The position numbers and the translations under genes are program-made. From NCBI GenBank assembly GCA_029550525.1, contig JAKPHF010000008.1, positions 1 through 64,000 of the forward strand: DNA of 64,000 nt. Direction: 5' to 3'. A model generated the notes under the pieces. The model worked only from the letters and a program-made list of their open reading frames with translations, did not search any database and was not told where the DNA came from. Below are positions 26,508 to 34,931 of this stretch, piece by piece. How positions within the stretch are numbered: position 1 is the first letter of the stretch; each line of letters opens with the position of its first letter. The DNA is from Planctomycetota bacterium (lineage in GTDB: Bacteria; Planctomycetota; Phycisphaerae; UBA1845; PWPN01).

Positions 26508-27784
26508 GTGCCGTTTCCGGCTCGACAGTTTCGCGTTTTTGGTCTCCGTTACGCGGCATGGCGTTGTGACCCGTGTCGACGTCTATACGACTTCCAACTG
26601 CCGAGACTTATGTCTCTGGTTCCGTTTCGCCAGGCCAGGTATTCTTCGATGGCCTGCTGCTGCTCCTCGTGCGTTCGGAAATCCGAGTTGTCCAGGGCGA
26701 ACTTGCGGAGGGCCGTAAAATGGCATTCGATCCGATTCAACCACGAAGCGCTGCTGGGCGTGAAGTAGAATCGGATGCGGTGCTTGGCCGCCCATGCCCG
26801 GACTTCAGCCTTGCGGTGGTAGCCGACATTGTCCAGCACGAGGTACAAGGTTCCGCTGCTTCGATAGCGTCGGCGGAGCCAGCGGAGGAAGTTCAGGAAC
26901 TCGACCCAGTTCTTGCGGGCGGTGAAGATCCCGAACAAGCGATCGGTCTTCATATCGTACGCTCCCCACATGTGCCGCACGCCGCCGTGACGGTGGTAGG
27001 TGGCCCGGTGCCGCTCGACGCGTTTACCGGGACCGATCAGACACTTTCCGGCCCGCGGCTGCAGGTTGAGCGGTCCGAACTCATCGACAAAGATCACTCG
27101 TCCTCCAGCAGGCGGACGCTTGTAGAGGCGCCGCACCGCCCGATATTTGGGCCAGAATTCGGGGTCGGTGGAGTCCTTCCAGGTCTTGGTGTGCCGCCAT
27201 CGCACTTTGCGTTCGCGCAGGATCTCGTGAAGGCGACTAATGCTGATCGAGGCGACGATCTTCTGTTCGATGAGGTAGGCACGCAACTTGGGGATCGACC
27301 AGCAGTTCATGCCGATCAGCGCCTTGGGCGAGGACAAGGCGATTTCAACAATCTGCTCGGTGATCTCGGCGAAGAACTTGCGCGGGCCGCCGTGACCGCA
27401 GTAGTAAGGACACCACGTGACGCCATCGATGCCGGCGTCGTTGAACCGATGGATGATGATCCTCGCCCACTGTGGCGTGCAGTCCGTCCGCTCGGCGATC
27501 TGCCGGTTGGACACGCCGCCCACCGACAACAAGACGATGCGGGCGTGGCGACTATTGACAGCGTTGGTACTTTGACGTTTCATACGACGCAGTTTGAGCC
27601 GTTCATACGGCTTGAGCCTCCGTGCTCTGACCGTATCCATTGTGAGGTCTCCGTGGAATGAATCTTGCAGAACTCATCCATGGAGACCTTCTTTATTGTG
27701 GATAACTCAAGGGCGCAAGTTCAGTAGCACTGAACGCCACGCCCGTTTCGCCCAAGCGCGAAACTGCTCAACCGGAAGCGGCAC
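26508..27784 (-). mobile_element. IS630-family insertion sequence, apparently complete
   Basis: Both ends show terminal inverted repeats: GTGCCGTTTCCGGCTCGACA at 26508 and, read inward on the other strand from 27784, GTGCCGCTTCCGGTTGAGCA. They agree at 23 of the first 28 bases. Each end is flanked by TA (26506-26507 and 27785-27786), the target duplication expected for IS630. The element is about 1.28 kb and carries one intact transposase gene. Its target sits inside a tract of degenerate AGCTCATAG-type repeats. Confidence 0.88.
26549..27640 (-). CDS. IS630-family transposase
   Basis: 363-residue DDE transposase. An N-terminal helix-turn-helix region (SNRQIAERTDCTPQWARIII) precedes a DDE core whose acidic residues are visible in IFVDEFGPL, LVLDNVGYH and SWLNRIECHF. 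The frame is uninterrupted and ends 41 bases inside the element's end, so the copy may still be mobile. The ATG is the only sensible start near the inverted repeat. Confidence 0.92.
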   Translation of the reverse strand: MDTVRARRLKPYERLKLRRMKRQSTNAVNSRHARIVLLSVGGVSNRQIAERTDCTPQWARIIIHRFNDAGIDGVTWCPYYCGHGGPRKFFAEITEQIVEIALSSPKALIGMNCWSIPKLRAYLIEQKIVASISISRLHEILRERKVRWRHTKTWKDSTDPEFWPKYRAVRRLYKRPPAGGRVIFVDEFGPLNLQPRAGKCLIGPGKRVERHRATYHRHGGVRHMWGAYDMKTDRLFGIFTARKNWVEFLNFLRWLRRRYRSSGTLYLVLDNVGYHRKAEVRAWAAKHRIRFYFTPSSASWLNRIECHFTALRKFALDNSDFRTHEEQQQAIEEYLAWRNGTRDISLGSWKSYRRRHGSQRHAA

Positions 27785-27786
27785 TA

Positions 27787-27855
27787 GCAGCTCTCGGCTG
27801 TCAGCCGTCTGTCCGGCTCGTAGCTCACAGCTCATAGCCCATAGCTCTTCACTAT
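27787..27855 (+). repeat. degenerate AGCTCATAG-type repeat tract
   Basis: Successive words AGCTCTCGGCTGTCAGC, CGTAGCTCACAGCTCATAGC and CCATAGCTC share a 7-8 base unit. The tract continues on the other side of the IS630 element (AGCTGTCAGC at 26496-26505). Shorter versions occur at 33440 and 36190. It is intergenic and non-coding. Confidence 0.55.
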
Positions 27856-27997
27856 GACAGCTTTTCGCCACCCGGTCACAATCGACTGGACCGCGCGTCT
27901 ATGGTAGAAATGGGCGTTCAAGTACCCGGCGTGCCGGTCGCAGCCCGCTGCCCCCGGCTACAGTCTGCCCAGACCACACGTTTAGAGGACCCAAGCC

Positions 27998-30406
27998 ATG
28001 ACCAAGCGCCTGCTGCTCGGTGCGATCGCCACGACGTTTCTGCTGGTCCCCTTGAGTGCGTTGGCCGCCCTGCCGGAGAAGTTCCCGAGCAATACGCTTG
28101 TCTATGTGGCCTGGCCGGGAGCCAGCTCGCTCAAGGACGCTTTCCGCTACACCGCCGCCGCGCGGATCATGGCCGAGCCCGAAATGCAGCGGCTGCAGGA
28201 AAAGATCTGGCCCGCCATCGACGCCCTCGTGAAGCAGAACGGCTTGGAGGACGATGAACAGAAGACGTACGAGCAGGTGAGACAGCTGCTGCAAGCCATC
28301 TATCAGTACCCCACCGCGCTGGCCCTGATCAACGTAGACGCCAACTCGATCATCCCGCTGGTGGACGCGGCCGCCGTGGTGGAAGCGGGCAAAGACTCGG
28401 CCACGCTGGCCGCCAGCTTGGAGGGCATCTTCGCAACGGCGGGCATGCCGACGGAGAGCATCAAGACCGTCAAGGTCGGCCAGTGGAAAATGCGCGAACT
28501 GGCCCTCATGGGGCCGGCCATGTCGCTGCGCTGGGGTGTGATCGACGACAACTTCGTGGTGTCGTTCGGTCAGAAAGCGCTCAAGCATCTCGTGCCGGGC
28601 TATCTAGCCGCTCCGCCCGCTCCCGCGGAAGACGTGTCCGACGCGAGCGATGAGGACGCGGACACCGATGCCCCTGCGGCCGCGCCACAACCCGCCGCAG
28701 CCGATGAGGCCAAGAGCCTGACCGACAATCCGCTGTTCAAGAAAGCCATGGAGGTCACCGGCGGCTCGCCCAAGCTGCCCGTGATCTTTGTCAACCTCGA
28801 CCAGTCCCTGCACACGCTCGAAGCGTTCCAGCCCATGCTGGCCGCCTTGGGCATCCCCGTGCTGGGCGAGGAAGGCGGCGTCCGCAAAGCCGTGGGTGAG
28901 CTCGGGCTGGGCGAGCTTCGTTCGTTCACCGTGGTCTGGACACCGGACGCCGGCGGCCTCCAGGTCAACATGTTCGTCCACGCGCCGGGCATGAAGGCCG
29001 AACATCCGCCGCTGACCGACGCGGATCTGAAGGTCATCCCGGCCACCGCCTCCTGGGCCAGCGCTGCTCAGTCCGATCTGAAGCGCACGTACGATGCGAT
29101 TCTGCGTATCGTCGAGGCTGCCTCGCCTGAAGTGCACGGCCAAGTGATGGAGGTCATGGCCGACATCGAACAACGTATGGGCATGAAGCTCGGCGACGAC
29201 CTGCTCGGCTCGCTCGGCGACACCTGGGTGCTGTTCGACGATCCCCAGAACGGCAGCCTCTTGTTCACCGGGACGACACTGGTGGTGGACGTCAAGCCGG
29301 ACAACCGCATCGACGAAGCCCTTCGCAAGCTCGTCACGATCCTCGGCGAGGAGACCGGCAGCGAAGAAGCGATCACCGTCCGCGACGAGGAGTATCGCGG
29401 CCAGAAGATCAGCTACATGAACTTCTCGGGTATACCGGTCCCGTTCGCTCCCGCGTGGACCATCTACGAAGGCCGCTGCATAGCCGCTCTCTACCCCCAG
29501 ATGGTGCGAGCGACGCTCAACCGCATGATGGATCCGCAGGCCAAGACCATTCTGGACAACGAGGACTTCCAGCGCGGCCGCAAGCTCATGCCCGCCCAAG
29601 CCACGTCGCTGGGCTACATGGATACTGCCCGCGGCGTGCGACACCTCTACTCCATCGGCCTGCCCGTCGCCCAGGCCCTCATCGCCATGGGACAAGAGCA
29701 AGGCCTCGACCTGGACGGGTCGTTGCTGCCCTCGCTGGAAACCATCAACAAGCATGTGTTCGCCACCGTCAGCGGCGGAGGACATACCGAGGATGGCTAC
29801 GTGTTCAAGTCGCACGGAGCGATTCCGGCATCGATCGCCTCGCTCGGCCAGACGTCCTACCTGGCCCCCATCGTCGTCTCGACCGGAGTGCCCGCACTGA
29901 CCGAGGCTCGTCGCGCCGCCAAGCGCGCGGTCAGCACGAACAACCTCCACCAGATCGGCCTGGCCGTTCAGATGTACGCGGCCCAAAACGACGGCAAGCT
30001 GCCGCCTGATCTCGCGACGCTCCAGAAAACCGGGATCCTTCCCGAGAGTGTCCTTAAGTCGCCACTGGCTCCCGATGATGAAGAGGCCTACATCTACGTG
30101 GGCGATGGACTCACCACCGATGCAGGCCCGCACCTCCCGATCGCTTACGAGGATCCGGACCTGCACGGCGGCTATATGACCAACGTGCTGTTCCTCGACG
30201 GGCACGTGGAGTTTACCACCCGCGATCGCCTCGACGAGCTACTCGAGAGAGTCAATGAAGCCAAGGGGGAATCCGACGAAGACGCAGAGGAAGACGCCGA
30301 CGATCCCGGCGCCCAATTGAAAGAGCAACAGGAAGAGGAAGAGCGCGAAGAACGCGGCGAGTCACGGCAGCGCGGCAGACCTGCGCCCGGCGCGGCGAAC
30401 CGCTGA
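27998..30406 (+). CDS. large secreted protein with C-terminal pilin-associated 'DGH' module
   Basis: 802 residues. Signal peptide MTKRLLLGAIATTFLLVPLS with cleavage near ALA. The body (25-620) is alpha/beta and of unknown function, resembling secreted DUF3352-like proteins, with a Glu/Asp/Ala-rich linker near 215-240. From about 625 it switches to TEARRAAKRAVSTNNLHQIG, then VQMYAAQNDGKLPPDL and GGYMTNVLFLDGHVEF (about 731). This resembles the C-terminal module of planctomycetal type IV pilin-like proteins (H-X9-DG), here with one extra residue and without the N-terminal pilin helix. A 55-residue tail of Glu, Asp and Arg ends it. A relative lacking the module follows at 30653. Confidence 0.72.
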   Translation: MTKRLLLGAIATTFLLVPLSALAALPEKFPSNTLVYVAWPGASSLKDAFRYTAAARIMAEPEMQRLQEKIWPAIDALVKQNGLEDDEQKTYEQVRQLLQAIYQYPTALALINVDANSIIPLVDAAAVVEAGKDSATLAASLEGIFATAGMPTESIKTVKVGQWKMRELALMGPAMSLRWGVIDDNFVVSFGQKALKHLVPGYLAAPPAPAEDVSDASDEDADTDAPAAAPQPAAADEAKSLTDNPLFKKAMEVTGGSPKLPVIFVNLDQSLHTLEAFQPMLAALGIPVLGEEGGVRKAVGELGLGELRSFTVVWTPDAGGLQVNMFVHAPGMKAEHPPLTDADLKVIPATASWASAAQSDLKRTYDAILRIVEAASPEVHGQVMEVMADIEQRMGMKLGDDLLGSLGDTWVLFDDPQNGSLLFTGTTLVVDVKPDNRIDEALRKLVTILGEETGSEEAITVRDEEYRGQKISYMNFSGIPVPFAPAWTIYEGRCIAALYPQMVRATLNRMMDPQAKTILDNEDFQRGRKLMPAQATSLGYMDTARGVRHLYSIGLPVAQALIAMGQEQGLDLDGSLLPSLETINKHVFATVSGGGHTEDGYVFKSHGAIPASIASLGQTSYLAPIVVSTGVPALTEARRAAKRAVSTNNLHQIGLAVQMYAAQNDGKLPPDLATLQKTGILPESVLKSPLAPDDEEAYIYVGDGLTTDAGPHLPIAYEDPDLHGGYMTNVLFLDGHVEFTTRDRLDELLERVNEAKGESDEDAEEDADDPGAQLKEQQEEEEREERGESRQRGRPAPGAANR

Positions 30407-30574
30407 GCTTCCGCGTCGTAAGCAGTTGAAGCCACCAGGTTGTCGGGAAGCGGGCATCTTGCGCGCCTTTGAGCGGGTGGGACGCCCGCCGCTGGAAAGG
30501 CGCCCTCGATCGTGGTTATTCTCTTCACCGACAACTGACGCCGGACGGCTTGACTCCCGCCGGCGCCTGTACGT

Positions 30575-30628
30575 GTTGTGGTGCACGCATCCAGCGTGCA
30601 TCTGCAGGCAGGATGCCTGCACCACAAG
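30575..30628 (+). repeat. dispersed double-hairpin intergenic repeat, copy 3
   Basis: GTTGTGGTGCACGCATCCAG continues into CGTGCA, then TGCAGGCA-GGA-TGCCTGCA and ACCACAA. It matches copy 1 at nearly every base and is in the same orientation. It ends 24 bases before the GTG start of the next gene, so it lies in that gene's leader. A GCGGGC...GCCCGC hairpin pair lies just upstream near 30450-30500. Confidence 0.75.
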
Positions 30629-30652
30629 GCCATCGCCGCAGGGGGAATCTCC

Positions 30653-32140
30653 GTGAGAACCGCACTGCTGTTGATCCTTTCTCACCTTCTCACGTTCTCA
30701 CTTTCCCACGCCTCCAGCCCCCAATCCGCCCCGGCCGCCGCGTTCCCTCCGCTGGAAGCATCCATCCCCGCCGATGCCATGGCCGCGTACTTCGGCCGCC
30801 CCACGCCCGACATGTTCAACGCTCCGCCCGGCGGAACGGCGGAACAGCTCGCCTCCTGGCTGATCACGCTCAAGGGCATGGGCGTGATTCCCAAGGACGG
30901 CCGGGTGGCCGCCGACGTCATCGGCACACTGCCCATCCTGTGGCGGCGCCCGCACGTGGCCGTGCTTCTGGACATCACCACGCAGGACCTCGGCCAGGGC
31001 AGCTATCGTCTCGATCGCATGCAGGCGGCACTGGTCATCGCCCACCAGGGCATCGAGCTGGCCGTCGAGCGTCGCATCCGCGACTTGCTGGCCACATACA
31101 CCGACGAGGAGAACGGCACGATCACGCCACAAACCGACGGCGGCATCAAACGCCATCGGCTCGTGGACCGGCGCTTGCCCGACTGGGCCGTCACGGAATG
31201 GGGGCAGGTCGGCGACGTGTTCCTCATCACTTTCGGCGAGGGAGCGTTCGAACGGATGGTCGCGGTGATGCAGGGTCGCGAACCGTCGCTCGCAGACGAT
31301 GCCTGGTTCCGGCTGGCCCACGCCCAGGCTCGCGGGTCGAGCTGCGGCATCGAAGTCTACGCCGATTTGGTCCGGATCCGCCGGCGGCTCGAGGAAGACG
31401 CCAAAGACGTGCCCGCCGCCGTGTTGCGAGCGCTGCACCTGGAAGAGGCGGAAAAGCTCGTGTGGACCACGGGCCACGACGAGCGGGCCATCCGCAGCGT
31501 AGTCTTCGGTCGAGACCGCCAGGGCCAGGATCACTTCATCATCCTGGCCGGCCGCGAAAATGCCGCGCCCGAGGTGGCGGCCCGGATTCCCACCGCTGCC
31601 GACAGCTATCTCGTGCTGCGTATGCCGCTCGGCCCGGTGTTCGGCGAGTGCCGCAAGGCGTATTTCGAAAGTCAGTCGCCGGGGCAGCAACGTGCAGTGC
31701 ATGAATTATGGCACTCTTTGCAGACCGGGTACGCGTTCGACTCGCAGGCCGACCTGCTCGACCAGCTCGGCGACCACCTGATCGTGCATACGTTCCCCGC
31801 CCACCCTTTGCGTCTGCCCATGCTCTGCACCATCTGGGTGCAGATCGCGGGCGATCACACCAAGGTCGCCCGCACGGTCGATCGTATGATGACGGCGTGG
31901 AAAGACGCGCTCAACCGCGTGGATCCGATCACCACCATGCCCACCTATCGCCCGCCGAAATTTCGCCTCTCGCCTCAGGTCCGCCGCGAGCCCGACGGCC
32001 TATGGAGCCTGCAACTGGGCTTCATCAACCCGGCGGTGGCCGTCACCGAAGGTTGGATGATCGTCAGTTGGTCGCCCGCCGCCGTCCGCGCCAACCTCGA
32101 ATACCTGGGCACTGCCCCCACATCGCTGCCCGCCGAGTGA
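30653..32140 (+). CDS. secreted protein of unknown function, related in design to its upstream neighbour
   Basis: 495 residues from a GTG start preceded by AGGGGGA; the open frame begins earlier at 30578 but only through the repeat. Signal peptide RTALLLILSHLLTFSLSHA. The mature part starts with PPLEASIPADAMAAYFGRP. It contains alternating strands and amphipathic helices like the first 600 residues of the preceding gene: 'proportion of a value stored per step' style segments such as YLVLRMPLGPVFGECRKAY and LQLGFINPAVAVTEGWMIVS. I recognise no catalytic motif. Same strand as its neighbour and probably co-functional. Confidence 0.7.
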   Translation: MRTALLLILSHLLTFSLSHASSPQSAPAAAFPPLEASIPADAMAAYFGRPTPDMFNAPPGGTAEQLASWLITLKGMGVIPKDGRVAADVIGTLPILWRRPHVAVLLDITTQDLGQGSYRLDRMQAALVIAHQGIELAVERRIRDLLATYTDEENGTITPQTDGGIKRHRLVDRRLPDWAVTEWGQVGDVFLITFGEGAFERMVAVMQGREPSLADDAWFRLAHAQARGSSCGIEVYADLVRIRRRLEEDAKDVPAAVLRALHLEEAEKLVWTTGHDERAIRSVVFGRDRQGQDHFIILAGRENAAPEVAARIPTAADSYLVLRMPLGPVFGECRKAYFESQSPGQQRAVHELWHSLQTGYAFDSQADLLDQLGDHLIVHTFPAHPLRLPMLCTIWVQIAGDHTKVARTVDRMMTAWKDALNRVDPITTMPTYRPPKFRLSPQVRREPDGLWSLQLGFINPAVAVTEGWMIVSWSPAAVRANLEYLGTAPTSLPAE

Positions 32141-32281
32141 TTGCAACCGGGCACGAATATCGGAAGCATCTTGCCCGCCTGAGCCGGCCGGGACACCCGC
32201 CCCCCAAGACGCCTTGGCAAGTCCGCCGCGGTGCTCTAGACTGGCCCCCGCGCACACGGAAGACAGCATGGAGGTCCGCCG

Positions 32282-33409
32282 ATGGCAGGGATGCTGGTGC
32301 TGACGCGGGAGCGGGAGCAGTCCGTCCGGATCGGCTCCGACGTGCTCGTCAAAGTGGTCGCCGTGAGCGGCGAGCGGGTCCGGCTGGGATTTCAAGCCCC
32401 GCCGGATGTGCCGATCGACCGCGAGGAAATCTTTCAGGCGAAGGCAACGGGTGCGGGCCGGGCGCAAGCGTCTGCTCCACCGCAGCCGTCAGGAGTACAT
32501 ACCAAAATGTCATTGCTCGTGACCGGCAGTATCGCAATTGACAACGTGAAGACGCCGCACGGCGAGGCCAAAGGGGTGTACGGCGGGTCGGCCGTGTACT
32601 TTTCGCTGGCTGCCCAGTTGTTCACGCCCGTGCGATTCGTGGGCGTGGTCGGCGAGGACTTCCCCGCCGACTTTCGGGCGTATCTCGAAAAGCAGAAGAT
32701 CGACCTGGCCGGCCTGGAGGTCCGCAAGGGCTCCAAGACCTTCCGCTGGTCGGGTTCGTATGCGGGCGAGAACGCCGACGCCGAGACGACGGCCATCGAG
32801 CTGAACGTGCTGGCCGAGGCCGGGCCCAAGATTCCGCCGCAATTCGCCGACACGCAATACGTGTTTCTGGCCGCCACGCATCCCGCCCTGCAAAAGGACC
32901 TCGTCACACAACTGAAGAGCCCGCGGTTCATCATGGCCGACACGCGCGACCTGTGGATCAAGACCGAGCGGGCGCCGCTCATCGAGGTGTTCAAGGTCGT
33001 GCACGGCGTGATCATGAACGACTTCGAGGCCCGGCTGCTGACCGAGGAGGTGAACCTCGTCCTGGCCGGCCGCAAGATCCTGGACATGGGCCCGCAGTAC
33101 GTGGTCATCAAGAAAGGCGAGCATGGCAGCATGCTGGTCAGCCGCGACGCGGTGGCCGTCCTGCCCGCGTATCCGACCACGCAGGTGGTGGACCCGACCG
33201 GAGCGGGCGACAGCTTCGCCGGCGGGATGATGGGTTATCTCGCCACGTGCGGCGAACTGACGTTCACCACCATCAAGCAAGCGCTGGCTCGCGGCACGGT
33301 GACCGCGTCGTTCGCGATCGAGGATTTCAGCATGCGACGCATCGAAAAAGTCACTGCCGCCGATCTCGATCAGCGTCTCGGCGAATACAGCGCGATGCTG
33401 AAACTCTAG
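32282..33409 (+). CDS. CsrA translational regulator fused in frame to a PfkB-family sugar/nucleoside kinase
   Basis: 375 residues. Residues 4-61 are a full CsrA domain: MLVLTRERE at the first strand, RVRLGFQAPPDVPIDREEIF with the RNA-binding arginine in REE. After a short Ala/Pro linker (62-75), a complete PfkB kinase starts at Met76 (SLLVTGSIAID), with GVYGGSAVYFSLAAQ and the catalytic DPTGAGDSFAGG near 300-311. No stop codon separates the halves. GGAGGT precedes the first ATG. AGGAG at 32491-32495 also precedes the internal ATG at 32507, so the kinase may be made both alone and fused. CsrA normally dimerises and binds GGA in mRNA leaders; the kinase substrate is unknown. No flagellar genes or fliW are nearby. 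Confidence 0.85.
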   Translation: MAGMLVLTREREQSVRIGSDVLVKVVAVSGERVRLGFQAPPDVPIDREEIFQAKATGAGRAQASAPPQPSGVHTKMSLLVTGSIAIDNVKTPHGEAKGVYGGSAVYFSLAAQLFTPVRFVGVVGEDFPADFRAYLEKQKIDLAGLEVRKGSKTFRWSGSYAGENADAETTAIELNVLAEAGPKIPPQFADTQYVFLAATHPALQKDLVTQLKSPRFIMADTRDLWIKTERAPLIEVFKVVHGVIMNDFEARLLTEEVNLVLAGRKILDMGPQYVVIKKGEHGSMLVSRDAVAVLPAYPTTQVVDPTGAGDSFAGGMMGYLATCGELTFTTIKQALARGTVTASFAIEDFSMRRIEKVTAADLDQRLGEYSAMLKL

Positions 33410-33439
33410 CACCTGTGTTCGCTTGTCTTCGTATGTATT

Positions 33440-33478
33440 CGCATGGCTCATAGCTCACAGCCAGCTCATAGCTTGTTT
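33440..33478 (+). repeat. AGCTCATAG-type repeat tract, short copy
   Basis: CATGGCTCATAGCTCACAGC and then CAGCTCATAGC, the same 7-8 base words as at 27787. It lies between the fusion gene and the first Gfo/Idh gene. A still shorter version (GATAGCTCACAGCTTA) is at 36189. Confidence 0.5.
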
Positions 33479-33498
33479 AGCAGAAAGGCAGGTATCCG

Positions 33499-34767
33499 AT
33501 GTCCGACACCCCGAACTCCCGACGCGAATTCCTGAGCCACTCGGCCAAGCTGGCGACCGCTGCGGGGCTGGCTTCGATGGCGATGGCGCAGACTGCCAAC
33601 GCCGCCCCGTTCGATCGCGGCCCCAAGATCAACGTGACCGCCGGCCCCAAGCCCCGCAAGATCGGCCCCAACGACACCATCGGCCTGGGCCTCATCGGCA
33701 TGGGCGGTCAGGGTCGCTACGACCTCGAGCGGCTACTCAAGAACAACCCCAATATCAGCGTGAAGGCCGTCGCCGACCCCGATCCCAACAACGCCCGCCT
33801 GGCCGCCGAGTTGGTCAAGAGCATCACCGGCGAAACCATCGACATCTATCCCGATTTCGACGACTACAAGAACAAACTGCTGGCCCGCACGGACATCGAT
33901 GCCGTGCTGACGGCGACCCCCTGCTACATGCACGGCCCGATTCATCTGGCCTGCTTCGAGGCCGGCAAGCACTTCTATGGCGAAAAGCCGCTGTGCACCG
34001 AGGCGAGCGAGGCTGACGCTCTGGTCGAAGCCCAGCGCAAGAACCCGGAGGTGGTCGGGCAGATCGGCTTCCAGCGTCGCGGCAGCCGGCTGTATGCCGA
34101 AGGCATCAAGCGCATCCGCGACGGCGTCATCGGCGACCCGATGGACGGCCGCGGCGCCTGGAACAACGCCTGGGGTCCGATCGGTCTGCCGCACGAGAAA
34201 GCCGAGAAGTGGCCGGGCCGCATCTGGCTGGCCCGCCGAAAGTGGTCCGGCGACTGGATGCTCGAGCAGGCCTGCCACACCTGGGACGTGTTCTGCTGGG
34301 TCACCGGTGAGCCGCCCATCGCGGCCTCGGGCGTCGGCCGGCAGGATGTGTTCGCCGACATGGACCCCGACCGCGACGTGACCGACTTCTACTTCGCCCA
34401 CCTGGAGTTCCCCGGCAAGTTCTTCGTCGATTTCGAGCACAGCTGGATCTGCCCGAAGAAGGACCCCAACGGCCGATTCAGCGGCGTGTTCGAGCGGGTG
34501 GCCGGCAAGAAAGGCGGCATCCTGCTGAACGAAGGCATCGTGCTGCCTCGCGACGACAAGGGCGAAATCGAGAAGTACGCTCCCGACGAAGGCGATCATT
34601 ACGTCCTGTCGCTCAAGGCGTTCATCAACTCCATCCGCACCGGTGCCCCGGTGGTCTGCGGCGTGGAGAGCTCGCGCCTGTCCACGTATGCCGGCTTGCT
34701 GGTCCGCGAGGCCGTCTATCGAGGCCGCCGCGTCGAGTTGAAGGAGCTGGGCTACAAGCGCATGTAA
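33499..34767 (+). CDS. Tat-exported Gfo/Idh/MocA-family oxidoreductase
   Basis: 422 residues. A twin-arginine signal (SRREFLSHSAKLATAAG, residues 7-23) sends the folded, cofactor-loaded protein to the periplasm. The Rossmann domain has GLGLIGMGGQG near residue 58 and the family Lys in GEKPLC near 158. The C-terminal alpha/beta domain shows GDWMLEQACHTWDVFCW. Such exported oxidoreductases are abundant in Planctomycetota and act on sugars or sugar derivatives with tightly bound NAD(P); the substrate is not predictable. AAGGCAGG precedes the ATG. A related gene follows 164 bases on, past a hairpin and a terminator. Confidence 0.87.
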   Translation: MSDTPNSRREFLSHSAKLATAAGLASMAMAQTANAAPFDRGPKINVTAGPKPRKIGPNDTIGLGLIGMGGQGRYDLERLLKNNPNISVKAVADPDPNNARLAAELVKSITGETIDIYPDFDDYKNKLLARTDIDAVLTATPCYMHGPIHLACFEAGKHFYGEKPLCTEASEADALVEAQRKNPEVVGQIGFQRRGSRLYAEGIKRIRDGVIGDPMDGRGAWNNAWGPIGLPHEKAEKWPGRIWLARRKWSGDWMLEQACHTWDVFCWVTGEPPIAASGVGRQDVFADMDPDRDVTDFYFAHLEFPGKFFVDFEHSWICPKKDPNGRFSGVFERVAGKKGGILLNEGIVLPRDDKGEIEKYAPDEGDHYVLSLKAFINSIRTGAPVVCGVESSRLSTYAGLLVREAVYRGRRVELKELGYKRM

Positions 34768-34812
34768 TCCGCGGATGACAATGCAGCCCGTCCACGATAG
34801 ATTGTGAGGTCC

Positions 34813-34862
34813 GGGGGGCGGACATCCTCGCCCGTCTCAGGCGGGCGGGACGTCCGCCCCCC
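34813..34862 (+). repeat. nested GC-rich hairpin repeat
   Basis: An outer stem GGGGGGCGGAC (34813-34823) pairs perfectly with GTCCGCCCCCC (34852-34862). Inside it, CGCCCG pairs with CGGGCG. It belongs to the same style of intergenic hairpins as the 13373 family (GGCGGGC words) and lies between the two Gfo/Idh genes. Confidence 0.6.
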
Positions 34863-34880
34863 GAAACCAGACACCCAAGG

Positions 34881-34912
34881 CCCACGGCTCCTCAAGTCCG
34901 TGGGTTTTCTTC
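34881..34912 (+). terminator. intrinsic terminator between the two Gfo/Idh genes
   Basis: CCCACGG (34881-34887) pairs with CCGTGGG (34898-34904) and is followed by TTTTCTTC. It ends only a dozen bases before the ribosome binding site (CAGGAG) of the second gene, so it could separate the two genes or act as an attenuator. Confidence 0.65.
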
Positions 34913-34931
34913 ATTCAACCAGGAGATCGAT

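Noticed and set aside
13373-30628. Possible CRISPR array from the repeated hairpins
   Set aside because: Copies are kilobases apart, in both orientations and with no regular spacers or cas genes; they fit REP-like elements.
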